Shown here: positions 1-16,032 of the stretch, piece after piece | Numbering within the stretch: position 1 is the stretch's first letter | Layout of the letters: the number at the start of each line of letters is the position of its first letter | Source of the DNA: Gonium pectorale | Taxonomy: Eukaryota; Chlorophyta; Chlorophyceae; Chlamydomonadales; Volvocaceae | Assembly (NCBI GenBank): GCA_001584585.1 | Contig: LSYV01000100.1 | Span: forward strand, 32,879-96,878 | Reading direction: 5' to 3' | DNA length: 64,000 nt | The notes under the pieces: generated by a model | Database searches by the model: none | What the model was told of the DNA's origin: nothing | Seen by the model: only the letters and a program-made list of their open reading frames with translations | Program-made: the position numbers and the translations under genes

Positions 1-3000
1 ACCCACCTTGATCATGAGCATGATGGCAGCGGGCGCCCCGCCCCGCAGCGCCTCCTCCAGCGCACCGCCCAGCACGCCGCGCAGCCCGCCCGCCGCGCCC
101 TCCCACAGCAGCGACCCGGGGTCGGCGCCGGGGATGGCCGAGGCCAGGTCTGTCGCGGCGGAGCGGACCGCATCCTCCACCACGAAGAAGCCAGTCAGCT
201 GCGGGTCGGAGGGTCGGTGGACGGATCATACACGCGTAACGCTGCGTGATTGATACTGAGTCGTGTATTGAGACAGTGGCGAGGGATAATGAAGCAGGAA
301 ACACATGGAACTGGCAGCTACCACGTCAGATCTCTGCTTCTGCCCGAGCCGCGACCCCGAACTTCCCTCGTGAGGTGCCCGCTGCCCCCCACCCACTTGC
401 GCCAGGTACGCCTGGTAGCCCTCCAGGAACGCTGCGGGGGGCGCCAGGTCGGCCGCCAGCTGCAGCCGGCGCTGGGTGAGGTAGTAACGCCGCAGGCCGG
501 GAAGGCGGCCAAGGCAGCGGTGGATGTGCACGCACCTGGAGGGGCGGAAGGGGGCGGGGGCGGGGGCGTGAAGACTCGCATAACCTGGTGCCATTGTGCG
601 CCACCGCCCCACCCTGTGCCCAGCCCCGCTCCACCCGGCAGCGAGCGGATGCCAGCGAGCATGATGCCAGCGCCGGAAGTAAGCATTCCCGCCGAAACGC
701 AAGGGTGTGCGGGCCGCACTGCTCCGTCACTTCCCGCAGGCCACAAACCGGGGCGCGGCCCAACCCCAATAAGCCCCCACCTGTGCAGCCCCCGCATATC
801 CAGCCCGTGCAGTGGCGGGGTGGTGGCGTCCGAGAGGGTGGCGGTGGGGGCCGGCGGCAGGGAGGCGGCGGCGCGGTGGCGCGACAGCAGCGACTGGATG
901 GCCTGGCGCGACAACAATAGTGGAGTTGGCAGCGGGGTTACGAGGAAGGGTACTTTGGCGAACGGGGGCCTGCTGAAGGACCGTTGAGAGGCTCGGGCGG
1001 CTAGATCGCGTACGTTGGATGAGGCGGCTGGCCAGGCATGGGCCCATCAGTGCAACCTCTGCCACCACCCATGGGCCTACCCGGGCCCACACCCAGGCCC
1101 GTTCCAACCCGCCCCACCGCCATCACCCTCGCGAGACACCCTTGAACCGCCGCCCTCTGGCCCACCTGCAGCGGCTGCCCCGGGTGCAGTCCCGCCAGGT
1201 CTACAGGCGGCCCCGGGCCAGAGCCGGTACCGGTAGACCCGGCGCCCGTCGCGCGGGTCCGGCCGCCTCTGCGGGGGCAAGGGCAGGGTGGACAAGGAGG
1301 GAAAATCATGGGATACTGATGCCAGGTTGAGGGGTAGTGGACAAAGGAAACCGATCGAACGCATAACGCCATCTCGCAATTTTAATACGAATGGGATGGG
1401 GACGCCGGGGCAGCATGCGGTCGGCCAGCCCCAACACACCTGCCTGCACCGCTTGCCGCAACCGTCCCCGCCGCCGGGGCCTGTGTTGACGGCGCCGCGC
1501 CCTCCCGCGCCATCTCCCGCCGGAAGCCCGAGCTCGCCACCGCGGCTGCTCCACGCGCCACCGCGCCTGCCGCTGCCGCCGTCGCTGTTGCAGCGGCCGC
1601 GCCGCCATCTCCGCCGCCGCCGGCGTCGCGGGTGCCGAGCAGCGCCGCCGCTGCCGTCCTGCGCTCGGCGGCGCAGTCCTCCTCCGCCTGGCGGGCGATG
1701 GCCGCCTGGCGGATGGCGCGTAGGCCCACCTGCCGCGACTCGGCGCGGACGCCCACCTGCAGGGGCAGGCGGTGAAGAGTGTGACATTGTACAAAGTCCG
1801 TGATTCCAGACGCATAGGACCATTCGCAAGCTTTGGGCTGAACTACGCGTGTTAATGGTGCTCTGCGAGCGTCTTGGGCTGAGCTGCCATCCCCCGCGCT
1901 TCGGCAGTTGCCACATTTTCCGATGACCGGTTTCCTTGCCCGGGGATTCGGGCATTCAGTCTCGCCCAAACCTCAGTACCCTACCCTTCCAGCCCTTCCG
2001 GCTATCCCGGCCCGCCCCACCAGCCAGTTGTTGAACTCCGCCAGTGCGTAGTACTCGATGGCGCCCTCCAGCTCGGAGATCAGGGACTGGGGCCAGCCAA
2101 AGGGGTAGTGGTGGGGCAGGGACAATGTGGTGGATGACAGCATTGCTACGATTGTCTGCCGACCGCGCCGGTTTGAGTCAACGATTGTGAAAGATCCAGA
2201 CCAGCAATTGCACATCGCAGGTCTGCGCAGTGGAGAGCACGTCTCCTCAGGGAGTGACCGCACCTGGAGGAAGCTGCGCAGTCGCACCACCGCCTCTTGC
2301 TGCCGTGCCGGCAGCGCCGAGGCGGCAGGGGCCGAGCCACCAGGCCCGGCTGGCTGCAGCTCGCCGGCCCCGTCCCGGCCCTCCTGCTCGCTGCCATCTG
2401 CGCCCGGCCCCGCCCCGGCGCCCCCCACCGCCAGCGGCAGCGCCAGCGCAATTGCCGCCTGCGGACCGCATGAGAGCAGCTCCAGAGCAAGAGCTGAGGG
2501 AGAGCGAGTGGTGCACACGGAAGGCCCAACCGAGTTTATGGGGTGGGGTCCATCTCAGCCCAAGCTTCAACGCCCGTAACAAGTATGCCAAGTGCTCGCG
2601 TAAAACCCTAGCGGGGTACGTGGCACTCGCGCTATGCCACGCCCCAACTCCAGATTCGTGTCGAATGGGCTGGCTGCTTCCCTCTGCCATGTGTTCTTCC
2701 GCATGGTTGCTTCCTTGGCCCGGCATACAAATCGCCTCCAGTCCAGCCGAGCCCAGCCCCAAAGCGGCGAGCTGGCCGCCCGGGCGCGCACGAGCCGAGC
2801 CGCCAACCTACCCAGGTCCTGTCGCTTGACCCGCTCCAGCAGCTGCCAGGCGGCAAACAGTCGCCGCTGCGCCAGCAGCGCCCCCACCTCGTCGCAGCGC
2901 GCCAGCAGCCGCCGCAGTGCGCGCAGCCCGCCCACCGCCGCCGCCAGGTGCGTGCCCGCGCCCAGCAGGCCGCCCAGCTCGCGGCAGGCGGATGCAAGCG

Positions 3001-4025
3001 CGGTGCCGGAGCGCTGCGGTCGCGCCGGGTAGGGACAGAGGGGCGAGAGGAGCCGTTAACCACTGCAGGTCGTGATCAACGACGAACTGGGGGCAGGCAT
3101 GGCGGTTTGGGGCGCGCTGAGGCCGGATCATCGGCCCCGTCCCGACCTGCCCATGCCTGGCCCTCGCACCTGGAGCTCCCCTCCCGCTGCCTCCTTGGCC
3201 GCTCGCAGCTGCTCCGCCGCGGCGCCCATGCGGTCCAGCTCCGCCACGCAGGTGGCGATCTCCATCGCGTGCACGCCACAGATATCTGCCACCACGCCGG
3301 CCTGCTCCTCAGCCACAGAGCGGAGGGCCGACTGCACCGCCGCCAGCGCCGGCAGTGTCCCTGGCCCGTCGCCCGCGCTGCCACCGGCCCGGCTCCCATG
3401 CTGCTTTTGTGCTTGCTGATCGGTGCGGGGCGCGGCTTTGGTGGGGGAGGTCGACCGCGCGTCTCCCGGGCTGGCGCCGTCGCTGCGAGACGGCGAGGAG
3501 CCTGAGGAACCAGTGGCGGCCAGCCCCGGAGCGGCGGAGGCTCCACCAAAGACGAGCCGCAGCTAGGGGGGACGGGGTGGTCCAGCGGCAAAGCCGCGGG
3601 CGGATGCGGTAAGCAGCACCGAGACAGGGAGGTGGTCAGGTTGTGGGTGGCATTCCGATTTTTGACGCCGACAGGGGTCAGAGGGAACTGCCCAACACGG
3701 TCGCCGACAAGTTACAACATTCCCTGGCAAGGCGTATCCTGCCGTATACCCTCCGCATTCTGACATGCTCGCTGGCTAATGGCAACCGGATCAAATTCCC
3801 CGGGGTGGGGAGCGAAGGTGGTTTGGGCTTTGGGAGTGATGGCACGTTTAGCCCCAAACCCTCCGAACTTACGACCGCGGTGAAGTCATCGTTAACGAGG
3901 CAGCTCTCCACAAGCTCCCGTATGCTCGCCTCCTCACTGCGACCCGGCAGCGCAGCCGGCGCTTGCTGGCTGGATGAGCCCTGGGCCTTGCCCGCTGCCG
4001 TCGAAGCGCTCGACGCCGGCTTCAT
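1..4025 (-). CDS. SEC15: Exocyst complex subunit SEC15 (EXOC6-like), 5' part; C-terminus lies beyond the left edge
   Basis: SEC15 is the Rab-binding subunit of the octameric exocyst, which tethers secretory vesicles to the plasma membrane. Reading from the right edge, the coding blocks are: N-terminus 4025 to about 3860 (ATG at 4025); a helical block about 3340-3175; about 2960-2780, with the Leu/Arg helix around LLARCDEVGALLAQRRLFAA; about 2340-2255; about 2090-2030, containing EYYALAEFNNWLV; about 1759-1400; 902-781; 535-397; and 198-1. The best family evidence is the segment VHIHRCLG followed by RRYYLTQRRLQLAADL, then FLEGYQAYLAQ, joined in phase to LTGFFVVEDAV. This matches the plant/animal SEC15 run 'HIHTCLG...YY..R.LQL...F...Y..F.AQ..G.FIVED'. 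The exon at 1759-1400 carries an Ala-rich expansion. Middle splice sites are less certain than the 535-1 part. The gene is head-to-head with the SIK1-type kinase, 435 bases apart. It could only be another exocyst rod subunit, which the motif run argues against. Confidence 0.8.
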
Positions 4026-4460
4026 GTATCCCCATCACTACAGGTTATGTACAGCTCAGGCATCAACAGGGTCTGCGGCCGTAGTGCAGCTGTCGGTCCC
4101 GCCTATTCAACTCTAATGTTTGCGAGCTGCTTTGCAATGACCGTAGTGGATAAAGTGCGTATACACAGAGAGCTTTGCGACGAGTGCATTACAACGTTTG
4201 GTTCCGCTAGCTGGAGCTAGTTGAAGGTGTTGCGCGCTAGGCGCTGCGAATTCTCTACGAAAACATTTTAGACTGATCTTCAAGAGGGCACGGGCACAGA
4301 AGTACATGCCCTGAGGGGCGAGGGTTCGCCAGAGGAAGCGGCAGCGGTCGCCTGTTGTACCTATGTGAGCCGCAAATATTGGTCCGCAAGCTCCAACGAT
4401 GGACATGCAGAGCAGCGGGGCGCGGACGCCGGTAGCGTCCCGCCAGAGCGCAGGTGCGGG
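4026..4460. promoter_or_regulatory. Shared upstream region of SEC15 (-) and the SIK1-type kinase (+)
   Basis: These 435 bases separate two divergent start codons (4025 minus, 4461 plus), so the region must carry both 5' UTRs and both promoters. I see no clear TATA box, and no other reading frame here looks real. Inference from gene layout only. Confidence 0.4.
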
Positions 4461-10103
<5,643 letters not shown>

Positions 10104-10106
10104 GGC

Positions 10107-10200
10107 AATCCAGTTTGAGAAGTAGGCGGTTGAGGCGGTAGGCTGCTTAGGGCATGAGCGGGCCGGCGTCAAGGCGCGTGGCCCTGGGGCCCTGGGCCAC
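10107..10200 (+). repeat. Dispersed repeat copy just after the kinase stop codon (partner at 15.34-15.45 kb)
   Basis: The segment starting cagtttgagaagta, continuing through cggtaggctgc and ggccggcgtcaagg, recurs in the same order and orientation at 15342-15445 with small insertions. Here it forms the first part of the presumed 3' UTR of the kinase gene. Confidence 0.5.
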
Positions 10201-12220
10201 TGCCCAAGTGTGCAAGTCCGCCGTTCACCCGGGTCTAAACCGGTGTGAAGGCGGTACATACGTCCGTCGAACCGACGAAAAGCAACGACGTTTTTGCCCT
10301 GCTGTGCTGTTTGCATGGTATCCTGCTTCAAGCGTGTGCTTGGCTGAAGGAGCCCCGAGCAACCGTATGCGTCCTCCGGTGTTGATTCGCTCCGGACGAT
10401 GGCGGCGGTGCAAACACGGTTATGCACTCCGCCATTCTGCGCGTTCAGGCACACACGCGCACACGCCCGAACCGAACCGGTCCGCGGCAGCCAGTCCTCC
10501 TGCTGAATGCATATATTCCTGGGCTGCCTTTTGGACCAACTCACCAACCGCAAAAGATGATGTGTCTCACAGTAACCCACCAGGCAACTTGTGTGCGCAC
10601 GTGTGAAGATGCCCCGAGCGATCGCCTTGGCAACACCCGCCCGCAACTCCCAACGGGTAACGTTGGGTGGCACCAAACGAACGCCCCCAGGTTGTACTCC
10701 GCCGCACATAGCAGGCGTCCCGTCAATCAAACGATGTGTCGTGACAGCGGGGCGCTGAGGGAGTGCATCGGGAGGAACATGTGTTTGTCGTGCGCGTTTC
10801 TCGTTCTCTGGGGCTTGGCGGTTGCGCCTGCCGGTAAGACTCAGGGCTATAGTGGGTGAAGTTGCTGCTATGGTACGACGTGTTGCGCGGAACATTGCCA
10901 CAGTGTTCCCGTGCGTTGGGCAGGGTTGGGCATGCCGTGCCATCTGCGTTTCTGTCGCCTGCCTGCATGGCGGGTTGCCACCAAGTAGCATTCTCAACCG
11001 TCAACTGTCGGCAAGTAAGGCCATTGCGCAGCTGCTCCTTTCGTACAAGATCATCCGTAAATTGGGCATGCAGGGGCACGCCAGTAGGATACAGGTTACC
11101 CGGCCGTCAAAGCCGGGGGGGGTCATGGACGAAACCCTGCGTCCCTGCCGACAGAGGCCGAGGTTGCACCGTGGCCCGCCTCATCGAGATCATAACATAA
11201 CCGCAACGTCCACGCACCCGAGTAAATTAACGCACAGTTCCAGGAAGGCGTAAACCAGGTGGTGTCAGCGGCCTTATCCACACGCACGCACACGCGTGTT
11301 AGGACAGGGTGTGCCTGCAGGTGTGACCCCCTCGTTGCAGCGCTCCACAGTAATCTGCTCGAGTGTGACATCACCATCGAAGAGTGGCCGCGCAATGCAG
11401 CTCGCCCCTCGCGCCGTTCCCTCCCGGGCGGCCCGCAACCCATGTACGGCAAGCCAGTAACGGGGGCCTCTGCTCAAATCATCGCTCTGATCTTCGGCAG
11501 GGTTACAGGTTACACGTCCATCAAAGCCGGGGGACCCATGGAATAAGTCAGCGAAGGAGCCCAATAAGAGCCCCTCACACGGCGCACTGGCAAAACGCAG
11601 CGGCGCCAACCCATGGCCCGCCGCGGCCGCCGGAACAGCGCCTTCCGACAACACTACCTGCATCATTGTGCGGCCGGCACGGCCCAGCCATGCCAGCCTA
11701 GCACACTAGTATCAGCGGCGCTATGTGTGAAGATTGTTCGCGGTAAAGTTAAAACTGTCGTGCGCCAGACGGTCTGGTGGCCCAAACCAGCGGCGCCCCT
11801 TGGCGCGCTGCGGCGGTGGGTGCCTGGCGGCGGTGGCGACGACGTCACCTTGCGCCAGGTACCACCGCTGCCACCGGTTGTAGCTGGCCCGACGCGGGCG
11901 AAAGCCGCCGCCGGTACGGCTCCACCCGCCGCCGGCACGGCGCGTGGGGCGACGGCCTTTTCCGCCATGGCCACTGCCGAAATGGACGCGCTCTGCCCCG
12001 AGGGAACGCTGTGGCCCGGCAACGGCCGGCCCTGCCGGGGGTCCCCCCGACAGGACTTCAGTTCCGACGCCGCTGAATACAATTTATGAGCTTACGCTGC
12101 CGGCCTCTACGGCGCTGGGCGGCAAAGGGGCACCGGTGCTGCACACGGCAGGAGCATCTGTCGGCGGCGTAGCAGCAGCTTGCACCACCGTCGTCGCTCC
12201 ACCGATGCCCGCAAACTCAT
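10201..12220. other. Non-genic, repeat-bearing stretch; no gene recognised
   Basis: No frame in these 2 kb shows a recognisable domain together with convincing splice sites. Base composition is more even than in the flanking genes. A 42-base sequence occurs twice, at about 11087-11128 and 11500-11541, in direct orientation. Frames on both strands at 11.7-12.1 kb are Ala/Pro/Gly-rich, but I cannot tie them to a family. They may be remains of the truncated GTPase to the right or of mobile DNA. Confidence 0.4.
11087..11541 (+). repeat. Pair of short direct repeats (about 42 bases each, 415 bases apart)
   Basis: The sequence around tacaggttacccggccgtc at 11087-11128 and the one around tacaggttacacgtccatc at 11500-11541 agree at roughly 35 of 42 positions, including the shared 'aaagccggggg...catgga' end. 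The spacer is unrelated as far as I can see. The pair could be termini or internal repeats of a decayed mobile element. Confidence 0.45.
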
Positions 12221-12279
12221 GCTGCTGCGTTTGCCGCCATGACTGATGCTGGGGGTGCGGCCGCGGCGGCGGAGGTGGC

Positions 12280-12430
12280 GCATACGGATGAGGCGATATC
12301 GGCGGCGGCGGTGGCGACGATGGCGGCGACGACGTCGGTAACGGTGGCAGTGGCGACGGCGGCGGCGGCGGTGACAGCGGCGGCGGCGATGGCGACAGTG
12401 AAAGCGGCAGCGGCGACGGCGGCGAGGTCG
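12280..12430. repeat. GGC/GCN triplet-rich low-complexity tract
   Basis: About 150 bases built almost only from ggc, gac, ggt and agc triplets (ggcggcggcggtggcgacg and similar). It reads as poly-Ala/Val/Thr or Gly/Asp/Ser in several frames on both strands, so the long open frames here are a composition effect and are not annotated as genes. Confidence 0.7.
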
Positions 12431-12519
12431 TCGGCAACGTCTTTTCCTGATGAGTTTGCTGCTCCTGCTGCGGCTGATACTGATGCGCCGGGGACGTCGG
12501 GACCCGGTGGCGCCTGCTG

Positions 12520-14512
12520 CGGAGCCCGGAGGTTTAGCGCGAAGGGCCGCACGGGCGCCGTGCCGACCCGACGGCACAGCTGTGCGGCCTGGGCGGCCTG
12601 GGCGCGCAGGGCGGTGGCGGCCGCGGAGCGAGCGGAGGCGGTGGCCGAGGAGCGGTCCCTGGATGGGCAGCGAGGGGCAAGGCATGCATAAGCCAAGTGC
12701 AGGGGAGTCACAGTGATACGATCAAGTGCAGCTCACGTACGCATGCGGGTTAAACCCTAATGCGCTTGAGAAAGCCATAGGCTGCACACGCACCACGTGT
12801 ACCGGCTTTCTTGTGCGCCCCTCCCCTCTCACAACTGCCCCGGACATGCAGCCGGCTGGACGAGCCCTTCCAACTCACCACAGCAGCCCATAGCGCGCCG
12901 CTGCACCGCCCTGATGCCCCTCCAGCCCCGCCCGCAGCCGGCCCTCCACATCGAGAAGGATGGAGGCGACCTCTGCTCCAGGGCGGCTGCAGGGAGGGCG
13001 GGCGGGCGGGGGGAGAGAGCAGCGAGAAAGGAGGCAGATGAGGGCATGCAGCCAGGCCTCCAGAAGGTGGCCGGAGGGACCGTAAGTACGGTCCCTCCGC
13101 GCGGCAGTAGCCTCATCGGGGGTCCCACTACTGTCGGTCATCATCTGCATAGCGTTAACAGCTCGTCCGTGGCCACGCCGAGCTGGAGCTTCGTGTTCTG
13201 TTTCGGTCCCAAACCTGCTCCACACGGCGGCTCGCCCTGTCCTCCAAGCCCCAAGGTCCACCTGCCACGCCCACCAGCGCGTCCGGCATCACTTCTTCAA
13301 CGTGCGCCTCCACCGCCGCCTTCATTCGGCCGAACTTGCCAAGCCCGCGGTCCGCCCGCGCGGCGTCGTAGGCGGGCTGCATGACGGCCCGCATCGCCGT
13401 CTCCACCACGTCCACATGCGGCGCGCGCGCCGCCTGGGTCGCCGCCTTGAGCGCCTCGGTGACGACCGACTCCAGCTTGCGCGACTCGTCAGCCCTCATC
13501 TGCGCGTCGCGGCGCGGCAGCGGAGGCGCAGCACAAACCCGACATTTACCAGTACAGCCTGGGCGTTCAGCGGAGGAACTGTGCTCCTTGCGACTGGCGG
13601 TTGCAGAAGAGGCCCATCGCAGGCGTGAAGGATTTGTTAAGACACAGCGTGACGTTGATATCTCATTCGACCACCCTTCCTCCCGGCCCCCAACTTTCCT
13701 TTGGGCCCGCCCCACAAGGGGCTGTTTACGAGAAAAAAGTTCCAAGATAACCAGCCTGGGCGTGAAGGGTTTGTTTGCGCGAAGACCCGGAGGGTGCCAC
13801 CCCAGCATCTCCTTTCCGGGTCTGCATCACGGCCGGCCCCGTCCCCATCCCCGGTCCTGACCCACCCGCTTTACCTTAACGGCCTGGGCGTTCAGTCCAT
13901 TAGCTGGGAGGACGTAAATGTACGGCCGTGTGACGCGTGCCAGCGCTGGTCCCACACACGCACCTTCTCCTACGGGTTAGCAGTGGCATCACTCCTTTTC
14001 CCCATCCCTTACCCGCCCCCGTACCCCCTGCCCCACCCGCTTGTGCGCGGCCTCCACCGCCGCCAGCTGGTCAGCCGCCGCCTCGGCCCCCAGCTGCGCC
14101 GCCAGCCGCTCCCGCGCCGCGGCCACAGCGGCGTCGAATGACGCCAGGGCGCGCTGCTGGGCATCCCTGTTGGTGAGTTTGGGGCCGGGCAGCGCGGTGC
14201 GAGGCGGGATTATTGTGGGCCACCTCACCGCGAGCTGAGCCGCATGTCTGCATGCGGGTACAACGCACGCACGCTGTGAGACGGGTCGAGCCAGGCCGGG
14301 TGTGGGGCCCGCAGGTGCGCAGGCAGAGGGGGAGCCTACCGCATCAGCGCCTCCAGCCGGCGGTTGAACAGGTCGTCCCAGGTGACGGAGACGGCTTCCA
14401 GGATGGGTTCCGCCAGCTGGGCGTTTAAGTTGATCCGTCCCTCGGGGAATATGGAGGACTTGCGAAGGCGCAGCGTGGGGCTCACATAGGTGCCGCCCCG
14501 GGTCACCGCCGC
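12520..14512 (-). pseudogene. C-terminal half of a SLIP-GC-like (NUGGC-type) dynamin-superfamily GTPase; G domain missing
   Basis: Algal proteins annotated as nuclear GTPase SLIP-GC have an N-terminal P-loop GTPase and a long helical C-terminal part; only the latter is here. Exons: 14512 to about 14340 (GGTYVSPTLRLRKSS, NLNAQLAEPILEAV, WDDLFNRRLEALM), 14166-14037 (AQQRALASFDAAVAAARERL), 13499-13275 (VVETAMRAVMQP, YDAARADRGLGKFGRMKAAV, EAHVEEVM), then about 12973-12872 (ASILLDVEGRLRAGLEG, ARYGLLW), with a likely last helical block at about 12690-12520 (SSATASARSAAATALRAQAA). As I recall the family, its pattern is 'G.Y.SP...N..LA.PI...I...W...F...L..AL', then 'AM.P.Y..A....G.G.F.RMKA.VE.HV', in the same order. 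No start codon or G domain is found upstream; past 14515 the frame ends and repeat A begins. A matching N-terminal half lies at 29.6-31.0 kb on the other strand. Confidence 0.6.
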
Positions 14513-14829
14513 CTGCGTGCGTGCGCCCCGGGAGGTGGCGGAGGCGACGAGCGGGTCAAAGGAGGGAGTATAGACCGAAAGCAAAAGGACGGCCCGCGCA
14601 AGTGCCAAACGGCCTCCACCGGCCGGCAGTGCATCACCAACTCGAGCCTCGCCGGCTTCATGACCTTACATTGCACATCCACACTCTGGAGTGTAGCCTG
14701 CTGATGGCAAGGAACCCGCAGACAACCCAGGATGGACACACCGTACGCACATACAGATCACATAGTGGGCATACGTAACGGAGGCCGCCCCCGCCCTCGC
14801 TGTCCCCGGAGTTGGGTCGCGTCAAGTCG

Positions 14830-15125
14830 CTTGACAGGAGGAAGGCTGCCGCAGGCGCCTGCGGTGGAGTAGCTGCGGTGCTTTTGTCCAGGAGCACCTT
14901 ATCGCCAACCGTAAGGAGGGTGCCCGCACCCCGCGTCACCTTTGTGGCGCTTCCGTCCCGTTGCCGGCACCACGCGGCGACGTCGGCCGCGACTAGCCGC
15001 ACTGCAGCCCCTGACTCGGCTACAGATATACGTATCGCAATCTCTGTTTTATCCGTTATCCTTGGGCAAGAACACAAGCAGGCAGCTTGAAGTGCTCGCC
15101 TGTCCCGCCGGCCGGTAGCGTCAAA
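14830..15125 (-). repeat. Decayed repeat copy A (formerly coding), inverted relative to copy B at 28.4 kb
   Basis: On the minus strand this stretch encodes GEHFKLPACVLAQG, then, after a frame break, AVRLVAADVAAWCRQRDG, TKVTRGAGTLLTVGDKVLLD and a TPPQAPAAAF end. Copy B (28425-28745, plus) encodes GEQFKLPASEFLPKG, AVRLVAADVAAWCRHRDG and TELTRGAGILITVGD followed by a stop. The two match at DNA level over about 280 bases, but each has its own frameshift or stop, so both are dead copies of the same mobile or duplicated coding sequence. I do not recognise the protein family. The copy lies right against the truncated end of the C-terminal GTPase half. Confidence 0.7.
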
Positions 15126-15341
15126 GACATACATCGGCAGAACTTTCTGTGTAGGCCGGCGGAGTGGGTCGGTAGCATGGCGGTATCGCCCATTCCCTGA
15201 TGCCCGATGTCGCGCGCATCGTCCCGTTGTCTTGATGGGTCATACAGTAGGTACGACAACAGAGCTGCCCCCCCCATGCCGTAGATGGCTTATTCCAAAA
15301 ACAAATGCTGGTTCGGGTCCCGGCAAGCAAGGTCGTGGCGG

Positions 15342-15445
15342 CAGTTTGAGAAGTACCGGTAGGCTGCAGAGGCTGGGGATGGAGAGGCAGGGGCGAGCCG
15401 GCGTCAAGGGGGGGGGCTGGCGTGTGGCGCTACGGCCTGGGGATG
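15342..15445 (+). repeat. Second copy of the repeat found at 10.11-10.20 kb
   Basis: Shares cagtttgagaagta, cggtaggctgc and gccggcgtcaagg in the same order with 10107-10200, with extra bases between the blocks. It lies between repeat A and the J-protein gene. Confidence 0.5.
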
Positions 15446-16032
15446 CGACGAGTACCACACGCTACATCTTCAACCCGAGGAGGAGTAACCCTGTGTGCGA
15501 GCAGCTCCACACGGCGTTCAGCGCATGCTCGTGGGCAAGTGGCATGAACAGCTATGTCAGCTACATGTTAGGATCAGAGGATTGCTGGGAATAACAGCCC
15601 GGGGCGACGATCAGCCGAATGACCTCACCGGGAGCCCTTAAGGAAGTGTCGTAGCCAGAAGGTGTTAGCCCACACGATTCATGACGCTTGCACCGGGGGG
15701 AGGCGGGTGCAACGGGGAGCGTGCCGTTCGGCAGTCGGACAGAACCCTGGGTCACATGGCCAGATTTGCACCCATCAACGGCTTACCTGTAGGATTATAA
15801 TGTGTCGGTACAAAGCAGGTATGGGCTAGCGCGTGGGTGTAGTCGGTTGCCCTCGCCAGGCTGGTACGCGCACTTTCCCATCACTCACCGAACCAGAGTC
15901 GTGCACATAGGCATTCGATAATTAGTGTCCTCGCTTTAATCTGCCACGTCACAAAATTATAATCGGTCTAGAACCAGTTTCATCGCGACTTCGCAAGCGC
16001 TCACTCAGGGTACCTAGGGTACCCAAGCGAAG
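15446..16032. promoter_or_regulatory. Upstream region of the J-domain protein gene
   Basis: No coding frame is supported. The last 600 bases before the J-protein start are less GC-rich than the gene. Just before the ATG (16033) the sequence agggtacct is followed directly by agggtaccc. Any promoter role is inferred from position only. Confidence 0.3.

Noticed and set aside
8..987. Plus-strand open frames over SEC15
   Set aside because: Antisense shadows of the SEC15 exons in GC-rich DNA; no motif on the plus strand.
12217..12711. Long open frames on both strands at the GGC-triplet tract
   Set aside because: Frames on both strands are open because the DNA is almost free of A/T-rich stop triplets. 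The proteins are poly-Ala/Arg without motifs. Only the right-hand end (12520-12690, minus) is kept, as a possible last block of the GTPase half.
12872..14512. RHD3/SEY1 or guanylate-binding protein stalk as identity of the C-terminal GTPase half
   Set aside because: The order of blocks (LNAQLAEP, then FDAAV, then AMRAVMQPAYD with FGRMKAAVEAHV) fits SLIP-GC-like proteins as I know them, whereas in RHD3 the similar-looking motifs are in another order and spacing.
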